From assembly GCA_937944065.1 (NCBI GenBank), contig CALDZS010000291.1:1-8365 (forward strand): a DNA stretch of 8,365 nt, given 5' to 3'. Position 1 is the first letter of the stretch. Each line of letters opens with the position of its first letter. The notes under the pieces were generated by a model. The model made no database searches, was not told where the DNA came from, and saw nothing but the letters and a program-made list of their open reading frames with translations. The DNA is from an uncultured Amylibacter sp. (GTDB lineage Bacteria > Pseudomonadota > Alphaproteobacteria > Rhodobacterales > Rhodobacteraceae). Position numbers and translations under genes: made by a program. Of this stretch, positions 1 to 5,595 are shown piece after piece.

Positions 1-1
1 C

Positions 2-1021
2 GGCAGAAAATCGATGCTTGCGTTGAACAAGATGAACAATGCGATTGTTGATCGTTATGCGAAAGCTGCCGGGGCGACTGCATCGTTGGTTGCCAAATCA
101 GCTAATTCCGAAGACCTCTATTTTGACAATCATTGTCGGTCCAATTGCGGTAACGCCAACATCACGGTTAAGGCGCATCGAATTGGTATGTCATTGCCTG
201 TAGATAAAAATCCTTACCCAAAGGCACCTTTGAATTTCTGTGCCGCTTTGCACTTTGGCAGTATCGGTGCCAGTATCAGTCTGCCATTCCCAGGAATAAG
301 TAGTATTGGTGCGAGTGCGATAAATGGATCGTACAGAATGCGAACGTTTCCTGCTTTTGAAGGTCCGATGCAATCGGGTAAAGGACCATCTAATATGACG
401 AAATATGTCAATGAAGAAACAGGTTTTGGTCGCCTGCTAGAGAAGAATTATAATTTTTCAAGAAACAAAGGTATGTTGTGGATCGCACAAAGTACGTGGG
501 GCGAATTAAAAGGTGGCTGGCCAACAAAGCAAAAGAAGAAAGACAATTACTATACCCAGTGGATGACATTTAAAACGGCAGCGGCCTGTGCTGCTCCGCA
601 AAGTTTAAGCAGCGTTTTACAGGCGCTGGCGATTAGTCCCGTACCTAGCTACGATCTGTATCATCCAAAGGGCGTCGATATTGTTAGCCCTTTCCCAAGT
701 ATTGATGACTTCACAGATGACTACAAAATTCTTGGGTTTACATACCGCCGCCCCAACAAGCGCTGGTCGCCCAAAGTATTCAAAGATCCTAACCAAGGGT
801 ATTATACTTATGCCCAAGGATTATTGTTTAACCCTGATGAAATTGGGCTCTATTCTCAGAACTGGCAGGCAAAGTTAATCCCAGCCAAACGCATGGAAAC
901 CCAACTGAACGCAGTGACCCAACGTATGGGTTCATATGCTCCCGCTAGTTTCAGCGACCTGAAAAACGACCTAGAGCGCGTCACGTCAAAACCATCTTGG
1001 AGTACAGTCGTTGCAAAATAA
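2..1021 (+). CDS. TadG-like (Tad/Flp pilus TadE/G family) protein, 5' end outside the window
   Basis: The frame is open to the left edge, with four codons before the first ATG at 14. No ribosome binding site precedes that ATG, so the gene almost certainly begins outside the window. From Met 14 there are 335 residues. The visible part looks exported: it is rich in Gly, Ser, Pro and Tyr, has four cysteines (41, 45, 76, 192) and lacks a clear membrane segment, so the usual N-terminal anchor of TadG proteins would be in the missing part. The C-terminal stretch with YSQNWQAKLIP (280-290) resembles the tail of TadG-like proteins, which often end in a 'W-x-A-R/K-L-x-P' segment. That is a remembered family trait, not a search result. 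The TadE-like gene that follows, overlapping by 11 bases, supports the assignment and suggests translational coupling. The role would be a minor pilus or envelope component. The family is moderately supported and the exact role is unknown. Confidence 0.5.
   Translation, partial: GRKSMLALNKMNNAIVDRYAKAAGATASLVAKSANSEDLYFDNHCRSNCGNANITVKAHRIGMSLPVDKNPYPKAPLNFCAALHFGSIGASISLPFPGISSIGASAINGSYRMRTFPAFEGPMQSGKGPSNMTKYVNEETGFGRLLEKNYNFSRNKGMLWIAQSTWGELKGGWPTKQKKKDNYYTQWMTFKTAAACAAPQSLSSVLQALAISPVPSYDLYHPKGVDIVSPFPSIDDFTDDYKILGFTYRRPNKRWSPKVFKDPNQGYYTYAQGLLFNPDEIGLYSQNWQAKLIPAKRMETQLNAVTQRMGSYAPASFSDLKNDLERVTSKPSWSTVVAK
999..1002 (+). promoter_or_regulatory. Ribosome binding site GGAG for the TTG-started pseudopilin gene
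   Basis: GGAG lies 8 bases before the TTG at 1011, inside the last codons of the upstream gene. It supports TTG as the real start. The next in-frame ATG (codon 24) would remove the pseudopilin cleavage motif and half of the membrane segment. Confidence 0.6.
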
Positions 1022-1694
1022 ACTCTTAAAAAAATTCGGTAGAAATACAAAAGGCTCCGTTGCTGTTGAGGCTATCTGGATGGGAGTTTTCGTGGGGTTC
1101 TTTATTACCCCTACCACCTTTCTTCTGCAAAATGCGAAGATGGGGCTAGACGCCTCATGGACCCAACGCACGGCGGCCCGAAATGAGGCGGTAAATGACT
1201 ATTGCGCAGATGACAAACTTGCGCTTCCCTTTATTGATGTGATGATCCCACGTGGGGTTGAATCCGGGAACAACTCAAATGTCATAACAAACAAATTGAT
1301 TACGAATTTCACAACTTGTTCTGAAAAAGATGCAGAACAAGGTATAACTAGCAATCAGAAATTTTGGAAACGAATGGAAGACGAGGCAAGTGATTTTCCA
1401 GACATCATCAAAGACGTCGGCAACAAACCCAAGATTTTAGCCTACGAAGGAAGCACTCGAAAAGTGCATCAAAATATGGGTATGAACGGACGTGTCATGA
1501 CGTTCTACAGCTATATCCCCCAGGTTCTTGTCCTGCCAGTTTGGACAAAGACTTCAGAACTGCTTGTTCCCACGGACGATACTTACACATTCGAAGAAGC
1601 AAAATTTGCAGCGGGCCATGACAAACAGATTTGGGCTGAATTGCCTGGTGGAGATGCCCGCGGCCTTTATGAAGACGTATTCCCAGCCAAATAA
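1011..1694 (+). CDS. TadE-like minor pseudopilin
   Basis: This 227-residue protein has the layout of a TadE-family pseudopilin. A short basic leader (K4, K7, K8, R11, K14) ends at G15, followed by S16-V-A-V-E20 and a hydrophobic segment to about residue 40. Gly at -1 and Glu at +5 match the prepilin-peptidase (TadV) cleavage pattern of Tad pilins and pseudopilins. The stretch TQRTAARNEAV (51-61) just after the membrane segment is also typical of TadE/TadF proteins. The rest is a periplasmic domain with two cysteines (65, 103) that could form a disulfide. The start is TTG with a good GGAG, overlapping the preceding gene by 11 bases. In Tad systems these minor pseudopilins act in assembly of the Flp pilus. 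No Flp pilin, ATPase or secretin gene is in the window, so it may belong to a larger locus on the left or be an orphan. The TadE-like class is well supported and the partner system is inferred. Confidence 0.68.
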   Translation: MQNKLLKKFGRNTKGSVAVEAIWMGVFVGFFITPTTFLLQNAKMGLDASWTQRTAARNEAVNDYCADDKLALPFIDVMIPRGVESGNNSNVITNKLITNFTTCSEKDAEQGITSNQKFWKRMEDEASDFPDIIKDVGNKPKILAYEGSTRKVHQNMGMNGRVMTFYSYIPQVLVLPVWTKTSELLVPTDDTYTFEEAKFAAGHDKQIWAELPGGDARGLYEDVFPAK

Positions 1695-1727
1695 AAACTA
1701 TGCAATAAATCAGGAAAGAACCGTTCG

Positions 1728-2507
1728 ATGTTTTCTAAATTATGCACTGCCCTATTTTTACTTTTCACATGTTTAGCACCCCCAGCTTTGGCCGATCTTC
1801 AAGAAATTTCCGCCGAAGGTTTGGATGGGTTGTACACGACCACGACCGTTTCTGACTGGGATAGCATTCGCGCGCAACTGATAGACGCTTATGGCGGGGA
1901 GGTTAAAGAAATTACATTTACAGAGCTTCAAAACCCGAACTTAAAGGGCGCAAGTATCGCCGCTATGCCTGGTGGAGCTGGTGAAGTATTCATTTTGTCA
2001 GATGAAGAGGCGCCGGCCGGATTATTGAACGCTATGTCCGAGGTTTTTCCTGATTTAGCAAAGAAGGACATCAGCGAATATAATCAAGGGCTGGCTGTCA
2101 CGATGCAAAAAAATGGAAATAGCTACACAATTGATGGAACTGTTTTCAAAGCATCCAAAAAGCCCAAAGCCCAAACAGGCGGTAACCTGACGATAACCTT
2201 TGCCGAGGGCCGCACTGTTACTTTTCCTGAGGGTAGCAAAGTACTGCTTCATAATGAGCAAGCTCAAGGCTCTATCAAAATTGAAAACTTTGCTCTAACG
2301 GTTCCGAATGACAAACCAACTGCTCAAAGTTTCATCCGCAGCCAGCTGGATAATGCTGGTCTGAAATACAAGCAAGATGATCTGGAAGGAACAACTCGCT
2401 TTCAATTTGAAACTAACGACGGCCCACCATCTAGTATAATGCTGACATCATTGGATGATCCAAACGAGATGTCAGTCTCCGTCATGATCATAACTATAGA
2501 TGAATAG
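1728..2507 (+). CDS. Secreted or periplasmic protein of unknown function
   Basis: I do not recognise this 259-residue protein. It starts with a clear signal peptide: K4, a hydrophobic run at 5-17, and an Ala-Leu-Ala site giving cleavage after A22. A cysteine at 15 is not in a proper lipobox, so a lipoprotein is unlikely. The mature part of about 237 residues is acidic, has no cysteine or membrane segment, and alternates short strand-like stretches with Gly/Asn turns, for example NLTITFAEGRTVTFPEG near 153-169, which suggests a mainly beta or alpha/beta fold. AGGAAAG at 1711-1717 is a good ribosome binding site 10 bases before the ATG. The gene follows the TadE-like gene by 33 bases on the same strand with no terminator seen between, so it is probably co-transcribed. 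It could be an exported accessory of the Tad-like unit, or simply a neighbour. No catalytic motif is visible. Confidence 0.75.
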   Translation: MFSKLCTALFLLFTCLAPPALADLQEISAEGLDGLYTTTTVSDWDSIRAQLIDAYGGEVKEITFTELQNPNLKGASIAAMPGGAGEVFILSDEEAPAGLLNAMSEVFPDLAKKDISEYNQGLAVTMQKNGNSYTIDGTVFKASKKPKAQTGGNLTITFAEGRTVTFPEGSKVLLHNEQAQGSIKIENFALTVPNDKPTAQSFIRSQLDNAGLKYKQDDLEGTTRFQFETNDGPPSSIMLTSLDDPNEMSVSVMIITIDE

Positions 2508-2605
2508 CAAACTTCCCATAATACGGAGGGAACTCTGCAAGTAAGATCATAAGTATTCAACTGCCTGATCCAGCATCCGAAAAATTTGCGTGTATCTTCA
2601 CAGAA

Positions 2606-2654
2606 ACAAGAAAAGGGCACTCCTCCGATCCAATAAAGATTGGAAGGCGAGTGC
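2606..2654 (-). terminator. Intrinsic terminator, minus strand, possibly bidirectional
   Basis: GCACTC (2617-2622) pairs with GAGTGC (2649-2654), and TCCAAT (2629-2634) pairs with ATTGGA (2639-2644) around an AAAG loop, with a small internal loop between the two stems. On the minus strand the hairpin is followed by CCCTTTTCTTGTTTC, a fair T tract. It sits just after the stop codon of the interrupted minus-strand frame at 2664. In the plus direction only TTT follows, so it may also weakly terminate the Tad-like unit. Confidence 0.6.
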
Positions 2655-2663
2655 TTTGCAACG

Positions 2664-2819
2664 TCAGACTTTGCGCCCTTGGCACAGCTTCAGCAGTTTA
2701 CGTTTCCGGCTCCCGAGGATGATTTGCACGTCATAGGGGTAAATGGTTGATCTTTTCGGCTTCAGGAAGTGGTCGGTGATGCGTTGCGCGTTTTAAGGCT
2801 GGAAGCGAACATTAGCCAT
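2664..2819 (-). pseudogene. Interrupted small frame of 51 codons with a single TAA
   Basis: Reading the minus strand from the ATG at 2819 gives MANVRFQP, a TAA at 2795-2793, and then 42 further codons to a TGA at 2666-2664. After the stop the product is strongly basic (for example SRKRKLLKLCQGRK near the end), as expected of a small nucleic-acid-binding protein or the tail of one. The TAA is one base from a Lys, Gln or Glu codon. No alternative ATG lies downstream of it, and only a weak GGA precedes the first ATG. The terminator immediately downstream, on the same strand, is the main reason to think a gene was or is here. I do not recognise the family. Alternatives are a fragment of a larger lost gene, a small RNA with an accidental reading frame, or a sequencing error. 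Confidence 0.35.
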
Positions 2820-2983
2820 GTTTCCAGTTTTAAAGGAACTTAACCCGCGAGCAACCAGCCATCTATTTTGTTGATATTAAATTGAGAACAAGCGAAATGG
2901 AAACTCGGATGTGAGTTTAAACATTTATAGCTAATAGCAATTGATGTCGGGCGTTTTAATTAATGATATTTTCATGCGAACAC

Positions 2984-3008
2984 CAAAAAACTTGGACTGT
3001 GCAACAGT
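2984..3008 (-). terminator. Weak terminator candidate after the permease gene
   Basis: Just past the permease stop, ACTGT (2996-3000) and ACAGT (3004-3008) form a 5-bp stem. On the minus strand it is followed by CCAAG and six T. The stem is short, but the position and T run suit transcription termination for the gene at 3015-4448. Confidence 0.35.
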
Positions 3009-3014
3009 GAGACC

Positions 3015-4448
3015 TTAGCCCATAATCCGTGACAGGCCGTAGAAGCTGACGGAAAAAACCAACAAACAGATAATCGCATACGCTCCGTTCCAACGCCAAG
3101 TCAATGTAGTTGGATGGATATTTGTTATGCCCGCTATCAACAGCGTCGCGGACGCATTGGGCGATGCGACCATGCTAAGCGCCCAGCCAGCACCAAGCGC
3201 AAAGAATACCAGATTGGGATCGGCAGCTGGCGTTTGAAATTGCGCCAAAACTGAACCTAAAAACACAACCACCATAATTGGGCTGAGTGCGATTTGACCG
3301 CACAATATAATAATAACAGGCAGGCAAATCAGGATCAGCCATTCGGGTATTCGCATGATTTCGATATATGCAGAGAATACATCAACGGGCGCGATTTTGG
3401 AGGCGGCAATCCCAATGAAGCCAGCGATACCTAACGTGAACGCGCTGTGCCCTTGGGTGTAGGCTGATTGTACCAGCATTGAGCCAAGCATTGTTTTGGC
3501 AGATGAAATCGCGGGCATTATTCTGCCTTCATAACTTTGCTCGACGAACCATGCGACGACCAACAGCGGTGCTACCAACATCAATGCCTGGACCAAACTT
3601 ACATTCGAGACGTGAGCTACCAACAGAGTTGACCCAATAAGCAGCGCGCAAATCACCCCAAATCGCTGTGCCGATTTCGCCGGAAAGCTTAGGGAATCGC
3701 CAAAGGCATCGGTCGAGGTATTCCGCCAACGATGCCGATCTTCCAGTCGGCCGATATAGATCATTACAAAGGTGGCCAGTATTCCTAATGGCAAAGTAAT
3801 CCTAATGTCTGCGCCGGGCACAGTTGTGAATAACACAACCTGCGCTAACGAAGTCGGTGACCACATTACCATCCAAGTAAACCCACGTATAAGGGCCGAA
3901 ATTTGTTGTTGTTCTAACTTTTTGGCAATTTCGCGCGCTTTTTTTGATGCATCGTCAGCGACCATTGATCCACGCTGCACCAATGGTGACAGTAAGCTGA
4001 TCGCGCCAAAGTTCAGCAAGATACCAATAATATGCCCGCCAAATGCAAGCGAGTAATACCGCCTACCTGGTGGTTGGTTTGCCAGAAATATCCCAAGTTT
4101 CAAAACAGAGGGCGAGCGTTGCGCGGCCTCTTTCAAAAGCGTGACCAAATAAATAAATGCCGCGAAAAACGCCGCTCGATCAAGTGCGAACAGCAAGTCT
4201 TGAACGCCATCTTGCGTGTTTAGCAATCCCAAAACCAACAGCGCCGCGCCGATAACCAGCGCCCACTCTCGTAGTTTAAAAAGAGGGATCATGCAGACGC
4301 AGAACATCATCAACAAAACGCGACTAGCTATTTCCGCAGTTTCGGAAAAATGGAATTGAAGGCTTGTTTGCACCGCTCCAAGTAAGACGAGGAAAATCGC
4401 TGTAGCAATCCGTAGCCATTGTCTGTTTGGTAGGTTTTCCATTTTCAC
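3015..4448 (-). CDS. Polytopic membrane protein, putative transporter of unknown substrate
   Basis: The protein has 477 residues and about 11-12 hydrophobic segments, so it is an inner-membrane protein, most likely a permease. A basic/charged loop at about 160-185 and a polar, Arg-rich loop at about 233-260 split it into halves. Each half carries a helix interrupted by Ser-Pro followed by small polar residues: WMVMWSPTS (192-200) and SMVASPNAS (425-433). Each is followed by a hydrophobic stretch and a short polar turn (PGADIRITLP, NIHPTTLTW). This twofold pattern resembles ion-transporter-superfamily carriers with re-entrant hairpins, such as citrate and dicarboxylate carriers, but that is inference and I cannot name the family. 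The longest start is GTG at 4448; an ATG two codons later (4442) is equally possible, and neither has a strong ribosome binding site. It is divergent from the cupin gene with only 32 bases between them, which may mean shared control. The product could carry a substrate related to that of the TRAP operon. Confidence 0.72.
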   Translation of the reverse strand: MKMENLPNRQWLRIATAIFLVLLGAVQTSLQFHFSETAEIASRVLLMMFCVCMIPLFKLREWALVIGAALLVLGLLNTQDGVQDLLFALDRAAFFAAFIYLVTLLKEAAQRSPSVLKLGIFLANQPPGRRYYSLAFGGHIIGILLNFGAISLLSPLVQRGSMVADDASKKAREIAKKLEQQQISALIRGFTWMVMWSPTSLAQVVLFTTVPGADIRITLPLGILATFVMIYIGRLEDRHRWRNTSTDAFGDSLSFPAKSAQRFGVICALLIGSTLLVAHVSNVSLVQALMLVAPLLVVAWFVEQSYEGRIMPAISSAKTMLGSMLVQSAYTQGHSAFTLGIAGFIGIAASKIAPVDVFSAYIEIMRIPEWLILICLPVIIILCGQIALSPIMVVVFLGSVLAQFQTPAADPNLVFFALGAGWALSMVASPNASATLLIAGITNIHPTTLTWRWNGAYAIICLLVFSVSFYGLSRIMG

Positions 4449-4471
4449 ATTGTCCGCACGAATGCTATGCT
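4444..4471 (+). promoter_or_regulatory. Candidate sigma-70-type promoter for the cupin gene
   Basis: TTCACA (4444-4449, five of six consensus bases) and TATGCT (4466-4471, four of six) are 16 bases apart. Transcription would start near 4478, three bases before the ATG at 4481, giving a leaderless or near-leaderless mRNA. This fits the absence of any Shine-Dalgarno sequence before that ATG. The -35 element overlaps the first codons of the divergent permease gene. Confidence 0.4.
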
Positions 4472-4480
4472 GTTTGCACC

Positions 4481-5098
4481 ATGCGCGTTTTTATACAATT
4501 CTCGAAACATATTCTGGAAAAGGGTGATTTCTTTTCTGTGCCAGATGCACAGACGGTGATGTGGATTAAGGATGGTAAAGTCCAACAGGGGACAAACGTT
4601 CATAGTGCTGGAGATGGATTTTATTCGACATTGAACCAGCTCATGGGCGTCGGTGCGGAAAATGAAGTCTTTTGTTTTTCTGTAAGCCGAGATGAACCAA
4701 ATACGGCCCCTCGCGAAAGCGTGCTTGTTGCCAGTTTTAATTGGCCCTACCGAGATGCGATTTTTCGATTGGACACCGTCACATTTCCGCAAAGCGCGAT
4801 AGCATATCGTCACGTACATGCGGGCGCAGGCATCCGGTATTTGACCAAAGGTAGTCTGGAAATCCAATCGGATCACCATGTGGAACACTTCTCTGTAGGT
4901 CAGGCATGGTTCGAAGACGCTAACTCGCCTGTCAAAGCGACTGCCTCGGGTACAGAAGTTTCTCAATTTATTCGGGCCCTTATTTTACCAATTGAATATG
5001 AGGGGAAATCCACCATTAAATTCTTGAACTCCGAAGATTTTGAAAAACCCAAACTGCAGACCAATCTTCGCTTTTTGGATCAGCGCATTTCACTCTGA
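4481..5098 (+). CDS. Cupin-fold protein, probably with two cupin domains
   Basis: This is a 205-residue soluble protein without a signal peptide. The clear cupin domain spans about 95-170: HVHAGAGIRYLTKG (111-124) is the first cupin motif, and a Gly-x-Ala-Trp-Phe-Glu-Asp segment at 140-146 begins the second. The HxH pair is kept, but the usual Glu a few residues later is missing and the second-motif His is replaced (around SPVK, 149-152), so metal binding may be altered. An unusual cluster H132, H133, H136 lies between the motifs. The first 70 residues look like a degenerate cupin half. The frame stays open upstream to an ATG at 4427, but that start would run 22 bases into the divergent permease gene, so 4481 is preferred. 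Its stop is one base from the stop of the convergent glcG-like gene. Many small cupins act as enzymes or sensors on small organic acids; which applies here is unknown. Confidence 0.7.
   Translation: MRVFIQFSKHILEKGDFFSVPDAQTVMWIKDGKVQQGTNVHSAGDGFYSTLNQLMGVGAENEVFCFSVSRDEPNTAPRESVLVASFNWPYRDAIFRLDTVTFPQSAIAYRHVHAGAGIRYLTKGSLEIQSDHHVEHFSVGQAWFEDANSPVKATASGTEVSQFIRALILPIEYEGKSTIKFLNSEDFEKPKLQTNLRFLDQRISL
4489..4494 (-). promoter_or_regulatory. Possible -10 element for the divergent permease gene
   Basis: On the minus strand this reads TATAAA, preceded by TG. It would start transcription near 4482, about 34 bases before the GTG at 4448. No good -35 box is seen at the right distance, so support is weak. 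If real, it lies inside the first codons of the cupin gene. Confidence 0.2.
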
Positions 5099-5099
5099 T

Positions 5100-5582
5100 C
5101 TATTTATCAGAAAGATAGGAGCGTTCCCAATCAGGATCTATTTCTGCTGGCTCTGAAAATAGACCAGCCTCTTTAATTCCTAGGATCGCACAGTATTCGT
5201 CTTTTTCGGATGTGTCGCCACTTATACCGATGGCACCAATTGTCACGCCCTCGCCGTCCTCTACAAGCACCCCGCCCGGTACAGGGATCATTCGCCCATC
5301 CGATGCCGCCGCCAGCGCGTTTTGAAACACGGGACGGCTTGACAGTCTATCACGGATCAAGCGACTGGAAATCCCCATACCAAGGGCACCCCAGGCTTTA
5401 CCGAACGCGACGTCAAATCGCATAATTCCTGAACCATCCTCAGATTTGACGGCGACGATCTGTCCCCCAGCGTTCAAAGCCACAACGGTCAATGGCAGCA
5501 GATTTAAACCTCGCCCCAATCTGATGGCTTCATCGATGATTGTGGTTGCTGACTCTAACTTTAAACTGGTTTGAATTCGCAT
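5100..5582 (-). CDS. GlcG/HbpS family protein (haem-degrading domain family)
   Basis: This 160-residue cytoplasmic protein matches the GlcG/HbpS fold over nearly its whole length. An opening helix (about 8-25) is followed by the strand LTVVALNAGGQIVAV (31-45), the helix with FDVAFGKAWGALGMG (56-70), the loop with PVPGGVLVEDGEGVTIGAIG (100-119), and the ending GISGDTSEKDEYCAILGI (119-136), which is the family's 'GxSG-x-x-x-x-DE' signature. Members include GlcG beside glycolate oxidase genes and HbpS, a haem-binding sensor; many sit beside TRAP or dioxygenase genes, and their biochemical role is mostly unsettled. The gene is last in the TRAP operon, 13 bases after dctM, with GGAGACAGGA just before its ATG as ribosome binding site. 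The position suggests it helps sense or process the imported compound, but that is inference. The C-terminal 20 residues extend past the core domain. Confidence 0.85.
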   Translation of the reverse strand: MRIQTSLKLESATTIIDEAIRLGRGLNLLPLTVVALNAGGQIVAVKSEDGSGIMRFDVAFGKAWGALGMGISSRLIRDRLSSRPVFQNALAAASDGRMIPVPGGVLVEDGEGVTIGAIGISGDTSEKDEYCAILGIKEAGLFSEPAEIDPDWERSYLSDK

Positions 5583-5595
5583 ATCCTGTCTCCAA

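Larger units (their letters stand above)
2508..3014. other. Gene-poor gap between the Tad-like unit and the permease
   Basis: This 507-base gap is AT-rich at its right end and carries no intact gene that I can support. On the minus strand it holds a hairpin terminator (2606-2654), a small interrupted frame (2664-2819) and a weak hairpin behind the permease (2984-3008). A short TTCCC/GGGAA inverted repeat just after the stop of the secreted-protein gene is too weak to call a terminator. I see nothing else between 2820 and 2983. Confidence 0.6.

Noticed and set aside
1728..1794. Lipoprotein signal around Cys 15 of the secreted protein
   Set aside because: The residues before the Cys (L-F-T) do not make a lipobox, while a normal signal peptidase I site (ALA/D) is present at 22/23.
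2508..3014. Insertion sequence remnant or attachment site in the gap
   Set aside because: No terminal inverted repeats, target duplication, tRNA end or recognisable transposase motif is seen; the broken small frame alone is not enough.
3772..4056. 94-codon plus-strand frame inside the permease gene
   Set aside because: It lies wholly antisense to a convincing membrane protein and has no translation signals of note.
4427..4480. Longer start for the cupin gene at ATG 4427
   Set aside because: It would overlap the divergent permease gene by 22 bases, and the extra 18 residues (several Cys and His) do not look like cupin sequence.
4445..4966. 173-codon open frame on the minus strand, antisense to the cupin gene
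   Set aside because: Its product has no recognisable domain and is rich in Arg, Cys and His as expected of a shadow frame. The cupin on the other strand has a clear motif.
4481..5098. Cupin as a DMSP lyase (DddQ, DddL or DddW type), given the Roseobacter-like background
   Set aside because: The motif Glu, the second-motif His and the Tyr pattern of those enzymes are not visible, and the length and layout do not fit well.
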